Made by a program: the position numbers and the translations under genes. Under the pieces are notes generated by a model. That model saw nothing but the letters and a program-made list of their open reading frames with translations. It had not been told where the DNA came from and did no database searches. From NCBI RefSeq assembly GCF_000763575.1, contig NZ_CP009170.1, forward strand, positions 521,501-585,500: DNA of 64,000 nt. The letters run 5' to 3'. Shown here one piece after another: positions 1-8,726 of this stretch (the first letter of the stretch is position 1; each line of letters opens with the position of its first letter). The stretch is from Thermoanaerobacter kivui. GTDB lineage: Bacteria > Bacillota > Thermoanaerobacteria > Thermoanaerobacterales > Thermoanaerobacteraceae.

Positions 1-210
1 GCACCTCATGTATCCCGTATATTAATAGGAAGTGATAACAGATTTTTAATTCCATGTTCCTGTGTCATGGGAGCTCTAATTCTTCTTCTTGCAGATACTA
101 TTGGACGAACGATTATTGCTCCGGTAGAGTTGCCTGTTGGCATAATAATGGGTTTAGTAGGAGGTCCTTATTTTCTTTACATGCTTTTAAGAAGAAAGAA
201 ATTTCACTAA
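1..210 (+). CDS. FecCD-family iron/siderophore/cobalamin ABC permease, C-terminal end
   Basis: Only the last 69 residues lie in the window. They carry the end of a FecCD/BtuC-type permease: the segment ADTIGRTIIAPVELPVGI followed by a glycine-rich final membrane span and a basic tail (LLRRKKFH). In this family the permease forms the membrane channel for an iron chelate or cobalamin delivered by a lipoprotein. The matching ATPase follows 29 bp downstream, so the two form an operon. The substrate cannot be told from this piece. Confidence 0.88.
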   Translation, partial: APHVSRILIGSDNRFLIPCSCVMGALILLLADTIGRTIIAPVELPVGIIMGLVGGPYFLYMLLRRKKFH

Positions 211-239
211 AAAATATAAAAGTATAAAAGGTGATTAGT

Positions 240-1037
240 ATGAAAATATCAGTTCAAAATATATGCTTTTTTTACAAAAGTCATAAAGTATTAAATAACA
301 TAACTGTTGAAATGGAAAAAGGAGAAGTAGTAAGTATCATAGGTCCTAATGGTGCAGGTAAATCCACACTTTTAAAATGTATAGCTCGATTGTTAAAACC
401 GCAAGAAGGTGTTGTTTATTTAAACGGTAAAGATATTGCATCAAAAGATTTGAAAGAACTTGCCAAAGCGATGGGATATGTACCCCAGGATAGCAGAGAA
501 ATTTTTCCCTTTACCGTGATGGAAACAGTTCTCATGGGTAGAAAACCTCATTTAAAATGGGGCGTAACAGAAGAAGATCTTAATATTGTCTCAAAAGTCA
601 TGAAATTTATGGATATAGAAGAACTGGCAGAGAGGTCTCTCGATCAATTAAGCGGAGGACAGAGGCAAAAGGTTTTTGTGGCACGTGCACTGGCACAACA
701 GCCTGAAATATTTCTCTTTGATGAGCCTACAAGCAACCTTGATATAAGACATCAATTAGAAGTTTTTGAGATAATAAAAAAGATTGCCCAAACAGAGGGC
801 CGTATAGTTATAGTAGTTGTCCATGATTTAAATCTTGCATCAAGATTTGCAGATAAGTTGGTGATGCTCAAGGATGGGTATATTTACGCTATAGGTAAAC
901 CTGAGGAAGTTATTACTGAAAATAATATCAGGGAAGTATATGGTGTTTCTGCTTCCATAATAGAGACAGAGTTTGGATTTTATGTTTTACCAATTGAGCC
1001 TCTTGTAGAAGAGGTAGATATTAGAAGTTTTACGTAA
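240..1037 (+). CDS. FecE-type ABC transporter ATP-binding protein
   Basis: This is the ATPase subunit (265 aa) of the importer whose permease ends just upstream. Walker A GPNGAGKST lies near residues 35-43, the Q-loop in YVPQDS, the signature LSGGQRQK near 136, Walker B IFLFDEPTSNLD near 157 and the switch histidine in VVHDLN near 194. Length and motif order are normal for FecE/FhuC/BtuD proteins importing iron chelates or B12. I chose ATG 240 because AAAGGTGAT lies at the right distance; an in-frame GTG nine bases earlier overlaps that site. Confidence 0.93.
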   Translation: MKISVQNICFFYKSHKVLNNITVEMEKGEVVSIIGPNGAGKSTLLKCIARLLKPQEGVVYLNGKDIASKDLKELAKAMGYVPQDSREIFPFTVMETVLMGRKPHLKWGVTEEDLNIVSKVMKFMDIEELAERSLDQLSGGQRQKVFVARALAQQPEIFLFDEPTSNLDIRHQLEVFEIIKKIAQTEGRIVIVVVHDLNLASRFADKLVMLKDGYIYAIGKPEEVITENNIREVYGVSASIIETEFGFYVLPIEPLVEEVDIRSFT

Positions 1038-1121
1038 TCATATTGACAGTGAACTATAAATCTACTATACTAAAGTTAAAGTGAGATTGTAAAAATTTTA
1101 ATAATTTAATAAAGCACACTT

Positions 1122-1148
1122 ATCCTTCCTCCGGGAAGGATTTTTTTT
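1122..1148 (+). terminator. Rho-independent terminator of the ABC importer operon
   Basis: Stem ATCCTTCC/GGGAAGGAT around a short loop, followed by eight T residues. Confidence 0.9.
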
Positions 1149-1199
1149 ACTATAAAACCAAGTATAAGAGAAAGGGGAGTAGAGAGGGGCAAACCTTTA

Positions 1200-1256
1200 T
1201 TGACATGAATGTAAGTAGCCTCTATAATGAAATTATGAACATAAGCTCATAATTTC
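1200..1256 (+). promoter_or_regulatory. Consensus sigmaA promoter with a palindromic operator at +1
   Basis: TTGACA (1200-1205), a 17-bp spacer and TATAAT (1223-1228) form a perfect consensus promoter. A perfect 10-bp inverted repeat, GAAATTATGA (1229-1238) and TCATAATTTC (1247-1256), begins right after the -10 box and so spans the expected transcription start. A strong Shine-Dalgarno (AGGAGGAGG, about 1259) follows, but only two or three codons can be read before a stop in the frames tried. It looks like a tightly regulated promoter whose gene has decayed. Confidence 0.75.
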
Positions 1257-1591
1257 AAAGGAGGAGGTATCAACAGTTGAAATAAAAAGTAAAAAATGGT
1301 ATAGTTTTAATTAAGTGATGATAAGTGCTATTAAACATAAAAAGGATTAAAATGCTATACGATAAAAACAAAACTACATTGATGAACTGAGGAAAAAGGA
1401 AGATTGATAAATGCCCGTTAGAACATCAAAAAGGCAAAGGGGCCAAAAAACATGGTAGTAATACAGGCTAAACTCATTTTTCTAAATCAAGAAAACAAAC
1501 AAATAGTATTAGACTTTTATAAAGCTTGATACTACATGCACCTCAATATATAATAAGAGATAGTTTAATAAATTTACTGAGGTGTGGGTGG
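1257..1591 (+). other. Gene-less stretch, probably decayed coding DNA
   Basis: Between the strong promoter/SD and the next gene all frames are broken. Short protein-like stretches remain in different frames, for example KQNYIDELRKKED near 1370 and KLIFLNQENKQIVLDFYKA near 1468-1526. I cannot assign a family. The pattern suggests a gene or small mobile element ruined by indels; no intact terminal repeats were found. Confidence 0.45.
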
Positions 1592-2278
1592 ATGAAAATT
1601 AACAAAACTAACATACTAAATTTAATTTTAATAGTCATTTTTGCCATTGCATTAATAGCGGCTATGGTGACTTTTGGGAAGAATTTAACTATACTAATTA
1701 ACAGTCCCGATAAATTTAGGCAGTGGATACACAGCTTTGGAAAGCTTGGTATTATTGTATTTATAGGAGTTCAAATAATTCAAGTGGTGGTATTTGTCAT
1801 ACCAGGAGAAGTAGTGCAAATTGCAGGGGGATACCTTTTTGGGACTTTTTTAGGCACTTTATATTCTGTCATAGGTATTACTATAGGTTCTCTTATTTGC
1901 TTTTTGATAGCGAGAGTTTTAGGTTATAATTTTGTGAGAAGTATTGTTTCAGAGGAAAATTTGAAAAAATTTGATTATATTATAAATAATCCTAAAGGGG
2001 AATTTATTCTCTTTTTGCTGTTTTTTATTCCGGGAATGCCCAAAGATGCCCTTTCATACATTGCAGGCATAACTCCAGTTAAATTTTACAATTTTTTTAT
2101 AATCACACTTTTTGCGAGACTTCCAGGTATATTTTTTTCGGCATACATAGGGGCGAATTTGGGAAGCAAAAATTATTTTATGGCGGGATTAGTAGCTGCT
2201 GTTGCAGTGATATTGTTTTTAATAGGACTTTATAAAAAAGATTTTGTGATGGAAAAGTTAAAAAACTTTAAAAAGTAA
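1592..2278 (+). CDS. TVP38/TMEM64 (DedA-like, VTT domain) membrane protein
   Basis: A 228-residue integral membrane protein with about six hydrophobic spans. The central region (PGEVVQIAGGYLFGTFLGTLYSVIG, split here as PGEVVQIAGGYLFG and TFLGTLYSVIG) and the later FIPGMPKDALSYIAGITPV are hallmarks of the TVP38/TMEM64 family, whose relatives include lipid scramblases. The exact substrate is unknown. ATG 1592 follows GAGGTGTGGGTG; an in-frame TTG 66 bp earlier would add residues read from the decayed upstream DNA and has no good ribosome site. It appears monocistronic. Confidence 0.85.
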   Translation: MKINKTNILNLILIVIFAIALIAAMVTFGKNLTILINSPDKFRQWIHSFGKLGIIVFIGVQIIQVVVFVIPGEVVQIAGGYLFGTFLGTLYSVIGITIGSLICFLIARVLGYNFVRSIVSEENLKKFDYIINNPKGEFILFLLFFIPGMPKDALSYIAGITPVKFYNFFIITLFARLPGIFFSAYIGANLGSKNYFMAGLVAAVAVILFLIGLYKKDFVMEKLKNFKK

Positions 2279-2395
2279 GATTTGGCGTGGCTGGACAGAA
2301 AAGTTTAGCGAATTTATTTTGTAAAGATAATGATTTCATAAAATCGTTTCCTTATGCTATAATGTTAATATATAATGGACTTAGGGGGGAATTAC

Positions 2396-3547
2396 ATGTA
2401 TTTATTAAAAGGCGGTAGAGTTTTAACGATGACCGGTAAAATTTATGAAAAAGGAGATGTGCTCATCGACGACGGGAAAATTGTAGATGTTGGAGAGGAT
2501 TTGATTGCTCCTCTGGATGCAGAAGTGATTGACGTAGAAGGATTAATAGTTATGCCAGGTTTAATTGATGCCCACTGCCATCTTGGAATGTGGGAAAATG
2601 CCATGGGCTTTGAAGGAGCAGATGGAAATGAGGCGACAGACCCTGTAACTCCTCAATTAAGAGCAATTGACGGAATAAATCCAATGGATAAATATTTTGA
2701 GGAGGCGTATCAAGCAGGGGTTACAGCTGTGGCAACAGGTCCTGGCAGTGCCAATGTCATAGGAGGGCAATTTGCCGCAATAAAGACGTACGGCAAAAGA
2801 ATAGACGACATGATAATAAAAGAACCTGTTGCGATAAAAGTTGCCTTTGGCGAAAATCCCAAATCTGTTTACCATGAACAGCATAAAATGCCTTCGACGA
2901 GGATGGCGGTTGCAGCCCTTTTAAGGCAGGAACTTGTAAAAGCACAAGAATATATGGAAAAGATGGAACACGCAGACGAAGACAAAAAGCCCGATAGAGA
3001 TTTAGGTCTTGAAGCAATGGTGAAAGTGTTAAAAAGGGAGATTCCATTAAAGGCTCATGCTCACAGAGCAGATGATATATTTACAGCTTTAAGAATTGCA
3101 AAAGAATTTAATGTCGTTATTACTCTTGACCATTGTACCGATGGGCATTTAATTGTTGATGAATTGGTTAAAGAAAATGCTAAGGTTATTGTTGGACCTT
3201 CATTGTCTGAAAGGTCAAAGATAGAGCTTGTGAACTTAAGTTTTAAGACAGCGGGTATTCTTTCAAAAGCAGGTCTTACAGTTGCAATAATGACAGACCA
3301 TCCTGTAATACCTATAAATTACTTACCATTGTGTGCTGCTTTAGCAGTAAAAGACGGAATGGATGAAATGGAGGCTTTGAAAGCTATTACCATAAATCCT
3401 GCTAAAATTTTAGGAATCGATGACAGGGTAGGAAGCCTTGAAAAAGGGAAAGATGCCGATATTGTTGTGTTTGATGGTGATCCTCTTGAAGTAAAAACAA
3501 AGGCAAAATACGTATTTATTAACGGTAAATTAGTACATAAGGCGTAA
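2396..3547 (+). CDS. Amidohydrolase (imidazolonepropionase/HutI-like)
   Basis: A 383-residue metal-dependent hydrolase of the amidohydrolase superfamily. It has the N-terminal beta-sandwich strand, the DAHCHLG metal motif near residue 58, later ligand histidines in KAHAHRADD (about 218) and TLDHCTDG (about 243), MTDHP (about 299) with the usual aspartate, and the C-terminal GSLEKGKDADIVVFDGDPL signature. The substrate is not evident; HutI is the closest named relative I can suggest. The start is ATG 2396 after AGGGGGGA; an in-frame ATG 21 bp upstream is poorly placed. Confidence 0.85.
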   Translation: MYLLKGGRVLTMTGKIYEKGDVLIDDGKIVDVGEDLIAPLDAEVIDVEGLIVMPGLIDAHCHLGMWENAMGFEGADGNEATDPVTPQLRAIDGINPMDKYFEEAYQAGVTAVATGPGSANVIGGQFAAIKTYGKRIDDMIIKEPVAIKVAFGENPKSVYHEQHKMPSTRMAVAALLRQELVKAQEYMEKMEHADEDKKPDRDLGLEAMVKVLKREIPLKAHAHRADDIFTALRIAKEFNVVITLDHCTDGHLIVDELVKENAKVIVGPSLSERSKIELVNLSFKTAGILSKAGLTVAIMTDHPVIPINYLPLCAALAVKDGMDEMEALKAITINPAKILGIDDRVGSLEKGKDADIVVFDGDPLEVKTKAKYVFINGKLVHKA

Positions 3548-3553
3548 ATTTTA

Positions 3554-3593
3554 AAAGGCTATTTATTTAGCAGTAGGCTAATAAATAGCCTTT
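3554..3593 (+). terminator. Stem-loop after the amidohydrolase gene
   Basis: A 14-bp stem AAAGGCTATTTATT/AATAAATAGCCTTT with a 12-nt loop, but only a short T-run, so termination may be partial. Confidence 0.6.
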
Positions 3594-3793
3594 AATCGTG
3601 TAAGTAATTTTTTATAACTTTAAAAAATTTTTTATGCACTGACAAAGCTGTAATTTTATTTTTATTCATAAATTGTTTTGTTTGTGCTGTTTTTAAAGGC
3701 TTTGCTAGATAAATTTGAATAATTACTAAAATTTTTACATAAAAGGGAATACAAGGGTTAGGGAGTAGAAAGGTATCAGAGGGGGTTACAGAG

Positions 3794-4631
3794 TTGAAGG
3801 AAAATACGAATTCTCTACATGTATATTCTGAAATCGGCAAACTAAATTCTGTCATGCTCCACAGACCTGGAAGTGAACTTGAAAGGTTGACACCTGAATT
3901 TTTGAGTGAGCTCCTTTTTGATGACATTCCATGGCTTAGAAGGATTCAGGAAGAGCATGACAAATTTGCACAAGCTTTAAAGGACAATGGAGTAAAAGTT
4001 TATTATGTGGAAGATTTGTTAGAAGAAGTGTTAGAAGACAGTGCAGTAAAGGAATTTTTTATATATGACTTAGTATCATATATGAACGTATCTTCAGAAA
4101 TCAAGAAAACAATTACAAATTTTTTCAGAGACAAAACTCCAAAAGAAATTGTCAATTATGCCATTGCAGGTCTTTTAAAAAAAGAGATAATTGCCATAGA
4201 AATACCGAAAAAAAGGACTTTTATGCACCTTGACACAGTTTTTACGATGGTAGATGTAGATAAGTTTTTGATTTATCCCGGCATGGTTAAAGATTTATAG
4301 AGTTACATGAGGGAATGCTGAAAGCATCAAAGTAAAAGTAGAGGAGGATTTTGCAAAAGTTTTAAAAGAGGCTTTAAATCTTGACAAAGTTACTCTCATT
4401 GAAAGTGGAGGGGGTGACGAGATAAGAGGGGCGAGAGAACAATGGAATGACAGTACGAATACTTTGGCTATTGCGCCAGGAGTTGTTATGGCATACAACA
4501 GAAATGAAATAACGAATAACACTTTGAGAAATCATGGCATAAAAGTTATTGAGATTGAAGGCTCTGAGCTAGTAAGAGGTCGAGGAGGACCAAGGTGCAT
4601 GTCAATGCCTCTTAATCGAGATGATATATAA
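3794..4631 (+). pseudogene. arcA: Arginine deiminase, broken by internal deletion, frameshift and stop
   Basis: The 168-residue reading frame begins like arginine deiminase ([27 protein letters not shown]) and then jumps from an AGLLKKE segment directly to [23 protein letters not shown]. About 110 residues of the usual ~405 are missing, including the RDPF and EGGD active-site segments. After YPGMVKDL the frame shifts; +1-frame reading gives RVT, a TGA stop, then [14 protein letters not shown] through [13 protein letters not shown] and [13 protein letters not shown] with the catalytic cysteine, ending at 4631. The enzyme (arginine to citrulline and ammonia) cannot be made. TTG 3794 follows AGAGGGGG. 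Confidence 0.9.
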
Positions 4632-4698
4632 AGTTTTTGACTAATATTGAAAGATAATATAAAATTAAAAAGTAAAATTACTGAAAGGAGGATACTAT

Positions 4699-5640
4699 AT
4701 GGCATTTAATCTAAAAGGTAGAAGTTTGTTAACTTTAAAAGATTACACACCTCAGGAAATAAGATATATTTTGGACATTGCAAAACAAGTGAAGTCGGAA
4801 AGAAAAGCGGGAGTTGTACATCAAAGATTTTTAGGTAAAACCATAGCACTCATTTTTGAAAAAAGGTCAACGAGAACGAGATGTGCTTTTGAGACTGCCT
4901 TTGGGGAAGAAGGAGGGCATCCAGTATTTTTGTCAACAGACGACATTCAATTGGGAGCAAAGGAATCAATAGAGGATACTGCAAGAGTTTTGGGAAGAAT
5001 GTTTGACGCAATAGAGTTTAGAGGATTTAAGCAGGAGACGGTAGAAATTCTGGCTAAATATGCAGGTGTGCCTGTGTACAACGGATTAACTGACGAATAT
5101 CATCCAACGCAGGTTTTAGCTGACCTCATGACGATAGAAGAGGAATTTGGAAGCTTAAAAGGTAGAAAGCTTGTATTTGTAGGGGACGGAAGAAATAATA
5201 TGGCAAATACCTTAGCGGTAGGCTGTGCGAAAATGGGAATGCATTATGTGATTAATTCGCCAAAAGAATTGTGGCCATCACAGGAATTTATAGATGAAAT
5301 TAGGCAAATGGCTGCTGAAAACGGAGGAACTTTTGAACTTACAAGTGTGCCAGGAGAAGGTCTTGAAGGTGCAGATGCAATTTACACTGATGTGTGGGCT
5401 TCAATGGGAGAAGAGGCAAAGGCGCAAGAGAGGGAAGCTTTGTTAAGACCTTTCCAAGTCAATGAAGACATGATGAAAAAAACAGGAAGGGAAGATACAA
5501 TATTTTTACACTGTTTACCTGCAGTAAAAGGACAAGAGGTTACTTTTGAGGTTATCGAAGGTAAAAACTCAAGAGTATGGGACCAGGCGGAAAACAGAAA
5601 ACATACCATTAAAGCTGTGATGATAGCTACTATGCTTTAA
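4699..5640 (+). CDS. arcB: Ornithine carbamoyltransferase, catabolic type
   Basis: A 313-residue transcarbamylase. The carbamoyl-phosphate loop KRSTRTR is near residues 54-60, HPTQVLAD near 134 and HCLPAVKG near 271. In the arginine deiminase pathway it phosphorolyses citrulline to ornithine and carbamoyl phosphate; it can also run anabolically. It sits between the ruined arcA and intact arcC, 24 bp before arcC, and has a strong GAAAGGAGG site. With arcA dead, a role in arginine fermentation would need another citrulline source or another arcA. Confidence 0.93.
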   Translation: MAFNLKGRSLLTLKDYTPQEIRYILDIAKQVKSERKAGVVHQRFLGKTIALIFEKRSTRTRCAFETAFGEEGGHPVFLSTDDIQLGAKESIEDTARVLGRMFDAIEFRGFKQETVEILAKYAGVPVYNGLTDEYHPTQVLADLMTIEEEFGSLKGRKLVFVGDGRNNMANTLAVGCAKMGMHYVINSPKELWPSQEFIDEIRQMAAENGGTFELTSVPGEGLEGADAIYTDVWASMGEEAKAQEREALLRPFQVNEDMMKKTGREDTIFLHCLPAVKGQEVTFEVIEGKNSRVWDQAENRKHTIKAVMIATML

Positions 5641-5664
5641 TAATGCTTTACAGGGGAGGACATT

Positions 5665-6606
5665 ATGAGAGAAAAAGTTGTTATTGCTTTAGGAGGAAAT
5701 GCTCTGCAGGACGTAAATACGCCGCCTACTGCAGAGGCTCAAATGGAGGTCGTCAAGAGGACAGCGGGGTATCTTGCGGATATAATTGAAAAGGGGTATT
5801 CTGTTGTAATTACTCATGGAAATGGGCCGCAGGTAGGAAGCATAGTCATACAAAACGAAGTTGCGTCAAAAGTTGTTCCGGCAATGCCTTTTGATGTGTG
5901 TGGTGCTGAAAGCCAAGGAATGATTGGTTATATGATCCAACAAGCTTTAGGGGAAGTTTTAAAAGAGAGAAATATCAAGAAAGAAGTTGCAACTATCATA
6001 ACTCAAGTGGTAGTCGATAAAAATGACCCTGCTTTTAAAAAACCTACAAAGCCAATAGGTCCTTTCTATACCAAGGAAGAAGCTGAGATATTAAAAAAGG
6101 AAAAAGGCTATGAAATGGTGGAGGACAGTGGTAGGGGTTATAGAAGGGTGGTTTCCTCCCCTGACCCAAAAGAGATTGTAGAAATTAGCACAATAAAGCT
6201 TCTTGAAAGAAATGGAGTAATAGTCATAACAGTTGGAGGAGGAGGAATTCCTGTTATTAAAGAAAATGGAAATTTAAAAGGGGTAGCGGCTGTAATTGAT
6301 AAGGATTTAGCTTCTGAGAAATTAGCGGAAGACATTGATGCAGATGTTTTGCTAATTCTTACAGCTGTTGAAAAAGTGGCAATAAATTATAAAAAACTTA
6401 ATCAAAAATTCCTTGACAAAATGACAGTGGAAGAGGCTATAAAATACACGGAAGAAGGCCATTTTGCACGAGGAAGTATGTTTCCTAAAGTTAAAGCGGC
6501 AATAAGGTTTGCAAAGTCAAAGGTAGGAAGGCGTGCAATAATTACATCTTTGGATAAAGCGTTAGAAGCACTTGAAGGAAAAACAGGCACGGTGATCACT
6601 TTGTGA
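5665..6606 (+). CDS. arcC: Carbamate kinase
   Basis: A 313-residue amino-acid-kinase fold enzyme that transfers phosphate from carbamoyl phosphate to ADP, giving ATP, CO2 and ammonia. The N-terminal VVIALGGNALQ, THGNGPQVG near 50, the SSPDPKEIVE segment and TVGGGGIPV near 190 are all typical. It is full length and follows arcB in one operon with GGGGAGGA as ribosome site. Confidence 0.95.
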   Translation: MREKVVIALGGNALQDVNTPPTAEAQMEVVKRTAGYLADIIEKGYSVVITHGNGPQVGSIVIQNEVASKVVPAMPFDVCGAESQGMIGYMIQQALGEVLKERNIKKEVATIITQVVVDKNDPAFKKPTKPIGPFYTKEEAEILKKEKGYEMVEDSGRGYRRVVSSPDPKEIVEISTIKLLERNGVIVITVGGGGIPVIKENGNLKGVAAVIDKDLASEKLAEDIDADVLLILTAVEKVAINYKKLNQKFLDKMTVEEAIKYTEEGHFARGSMFPKVKAAIRFAKSKVGRRAIITSLDKALEALEGKTGTVITL

Positions 6607-6636
6607 AAATAAATTAAAAAATTTTCACAAAAACTA

Positions 6637-6665
6637 TTGACAAAGAAGCATAAGAGTGGCAAAAT
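6637..6665 (+). promoter_or_regulatory. sigmaA promoter of the FMN riboswitch-ribU unit
   Basis: TTGACA at 6637-6642 and CAAAAT at 6660-6665 with a 17-bp spacer, about 25 bp before the riboswitch. Confidence 0.6.
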
Positions 6666-6690
6666 AAAGTTAAAATTGAATAAGGATGAA

Positions 6691-6807
6691 GATAAATCTT
6701 CGGGGCAGGGTGGGATTCCCGACCGGCGGTATAGCCCGCGAGCCGCAATTGCGGTTGATTTGGTGAAATTCCAAAGCCGACAGTGAAAGTCTGGATGGGA
6801 GAAGATT
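6691..6807 (+). ncRNA. FMN riboswitch (RFN element)
   Basis: The conserved blocks are present in order: GGGGCAGGGTGGGATTCCC, GACCGGCGGTATAGCCCGCG, AGCCG, GATTTGGTGAAATTCC, AAAGCCGACAGTGAAAGTC and TGGATGGGAGAAGA. P1 is closed by ATCTTC against GAAGAT. A terminator lies downstream, so FMN binding is expected to stop transcription before ribU. Confidence 0.97.
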
Positions 6808-6840
6808 TTTTTGTGCGCTTTTTGTGCAGTAAATTACAAA

Positions 6841-6871
6841 AAATCCTGAAGATTATCTTCAGGATTTTTTT
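6841..6871 (+). terminator. Riboswitch-controlled terminator before ribU
   Basis: AAATCCTGAAGAT/ATCTTCAGGATTT stem followed by a T-run. Its GAAGAT/ATCTTC core also matches riboswitch P1, offering the alternative pairing for switching. Confidence 0.9.
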
Positions 6872-6895
6872 ATAAAACAATTTGGAGGGGTATAT

Positions 6896-7480
6896 ATGGA
6901 AAAAACTAAAACACAAGCCATAGTAAAAGTAGGTTTCCTTTCTGCAATAGCTTTTATACTTATGTATTTAGAATTTCAGGTACCACTGTTCCCCGGTTTT
7001 TTAAAACTTGACTTTAGTGATGTACCTGCATTGATTGCTTCTTTTGCTATGGCGCCTGTATACGGGGTAATGGTTGAGGTTGTTAAAAACATAATCCACA
7101 CTTCAGTAACTCAATCGGGTGGCATTGGAGAAATTGCGAATTTTGCGGTAGGTTCTATATTTGTGTACACGGCAGGAGTTATATATCAAAGAAATAAGAC
7201 GAGAAAAAATGCACTCATTTCGATGACAATTGCTACTTTAGTTATGGCATTCAGTGCGTCACTTCTTAATTACTACGTTTTTCTTCCTTTGTACCAAAAA
7301 GTAATGGGATGGCCTATGGATGCTATAGTAAATATGGGCAGAACAGCGAATAAAAATATAGTGGATGTAAAAACTCTTATATCATACGGAATATTTCCTT
7401 TTAATGTGTTGAAGGGAATCATGTTATCAGTAATTACCTTGCTGGTATATAAAAAGATTTCACCTCTTTTGAAACATTGA
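6896..7480 (+). CDS. ribU: Riboflavin ECF transporter S component
   Basis: A 194-residue membrane protein with about six spans, beginning like RibU (TKTQAIVKVGFLSAIAFILMY, of which the first part is cytosolic), with FPGFLKLDFSDVPALI and the SGGIGEIANF segment that are typical of riboflavin S components. It binds riboflavin and works with the general ECF A/A'/T module encoded elsewhere. The FMN riboswitch directly upstream supports the substrate assignment. ATG 6896 follows GGAGGGG. Confidence 0.95.
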   Translation: MEKTKTQAIVKVGFLSAIAFILMYLEFQVPLFPGFLKLDFSDVPALIASFAMAPVYGVMVEVVKNIIHTSVTQSGGIGEIANFAVGSIFVYTAGVIYQRNKTRKNALISMTIATLVMAFSASLLNYYVFLPLYQKVMGWPMDAIVNMGRTANKNIVDVKTLISYGIFPFNVLKGIMLSVITLLVYKKISPLLKH

Positions 7481-7487
7481 CTTTGTT

Positions 7488-7520
7488 CCTCAGCTTATGC
7501 TGAGGATTATTTTTGTTTTT
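7488..7520 (+). terminator. Terminator of ribU
   Basis: CCTCAGC/GCTGAGG stem with loop TTAT and a T-rich tail. Confidence 0.85.
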
Positions 7521-7572
7521 AATTTACTAAAACATAGTATATAATAAATGTATAGTGATGGGGTGAGTTTGA

Positions 7573-8034
7573 GTGAAAAAGACTTATATATCTAAAAATA
7601 GAGAAGAAACTATAGCGTTGGGCGAAAAATTAGGCAAACTACTAAAAAGTGGAGATATAATTCTTTTATACGGAGAGCTGGGAAGTGGTAAGACCGTTTT
7701 TACAAAAGGGATTGCAAAAGGGCTAGGGATTGAAGAGCCAATTACCAGTCCGACTTTCATGCTTGTGAATGAGCATGCAGGGGAAATCCCACTGTATCAC
7801 TTTGACTTCTACAGAATAGAAGATTATACAGCTCTTTACGATATAGGCTATAAAGAATATTTTTTTGGGAAGGGCGTTTGTGTAATTGAATGGCCAGAAA
7901 GGATTATTCCTTTAATACCTCAAGAAAGGCTGGAAGTGAGAATACAAAGAGGAGAAGAAGAGGAGGAAAGGATTATCACTTTTGAATCTTTTGGAAAGCG
8001 ATATGACAATATTTTTAAGGAGATGTCAGAATGA
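7573..8034 (+). CDS. tsaE: tRNA threonylcarbamoyladenosine biosynthesis ATPase TsaE
   Basis: A 153-residue P-loop ATPase with Walker A GELGSGKT near residues 36-43, the SPTF motif near 58 and the FDFYR and IEWPERI segments typical of TsaE (YjeE/YdiB). It drives the TsaB-TsaD complex that makes t6A37 on ANN-decoding tRNAs. The start is GTG 7573 after GATGGGGTGAG. Its stop overlaps the tsaB start by 4 bp. The gene order tsaE-tsaB-rimI-tsaD is the classic Firmicutes cluster. Confidence 0.95.
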   Translation: MKKTYISKNREETIALGEKLGKLLKSGDIILLYGELGSGKTVFTKGIAKGLGIEEPITSPTFMLVNEHAGEIPLYHFDFYRIEDYTALYDIGYKEYFFGKGVCVIEWPERIIPLIPQERLEVRIQRGEEEEERIITFESFGKRYDNIFKEMSE

Positions 8035-8723
8035 AGGTATTGGCGATGGATTCATCCTCAAAAACTGCCACTGTGGCATTATTGGATGAAAATGGAATCA
8101 TAGGAGAATATTCTATAAATTATCTTAGACATTCCGTAATATTGATGCCGATGATAGATGAACTGCTTAAAAAATGCGATGTTTCAATAAATCACATAAC
8201 CCATATTGCTGTATCAGAGGGACCAGGTTCTTTTACAGGGCTTAGAATCGGCGCTGCGACAGCAAAAGGTTTAGCCCACGCTCTTAATATACCAATTGTA
8301 GGAGTATCCTCTCTTTTAGGTCTTGCATATAATGTCTATGAATTTGAAGGATTGATATGTCCCATTATAGATGCTTTAAATGAAAATGTTTATGCGATGA
8401 TGATAAAAGGTGGTAGTTTTGAAATTTTAAAAGAAACTGACGTATATTCTCTTGAAGCAATTGCAGAGCTTGTTGATAATTATTCTGATAAAGTGTTATT
8501 TGTAGGAGAAGGCGTTTACTCTTATAAAGACAAATTAGAAAAACTCATGGGAGATAAAGCTTTGTTTGCAAAAGATGGAGATAATATAGCAAGGGCATCT
8601 TCTATTGGAGAGATAGCTCTTCAAAAGATAAAAAAAGGTGAGGTAACTAGTTTTTTTGATTTTAAACCTGTGTATATTAGAAAATCGGCTGCTGAAATTC
8701 GTTTGAGTGGCGAGGGGAGCTAA
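8031..8723 (+). CDS. tsaB: tRNA threonylcarbamoyladenosine biosynthesis protein TsaB
   Basis: A 230-residue ASKHA-fold partner of TsaD. The N-terminal MDSSSKTATVALL and EGPGSFTGLRIGAATAKGLA near residues 62-81 are diagnostic. It lacks the metal-binding histidines of TsaD and acts as its scaffold in the t6A complex. It is translationally coupled to tsaE (ATGA overlap) and followed after 3 bp by rimI. Confidence 0.95.
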   Translation: MKVLAMDSSSKTATVALLDENGIIGEYSINYLRHSVILMPMIDELLKKCDVSINHITHIAVSEGPGSFTGLRIGAATAKGLAHALNIPIVGVSSLLGLAYNVYEFEGLICPIIDALNENVYAMMIKGGSFEILKETDVYSLEAIAELVDNYSDKVLFVGEGVYSYKDKLEKLMGDKALFAKDGDNIARASSIGEIALQKIKKGEVTSFFDFKPVYIRKSAAEIRLSGEGS

Positions 8724-8726
8724 TTA

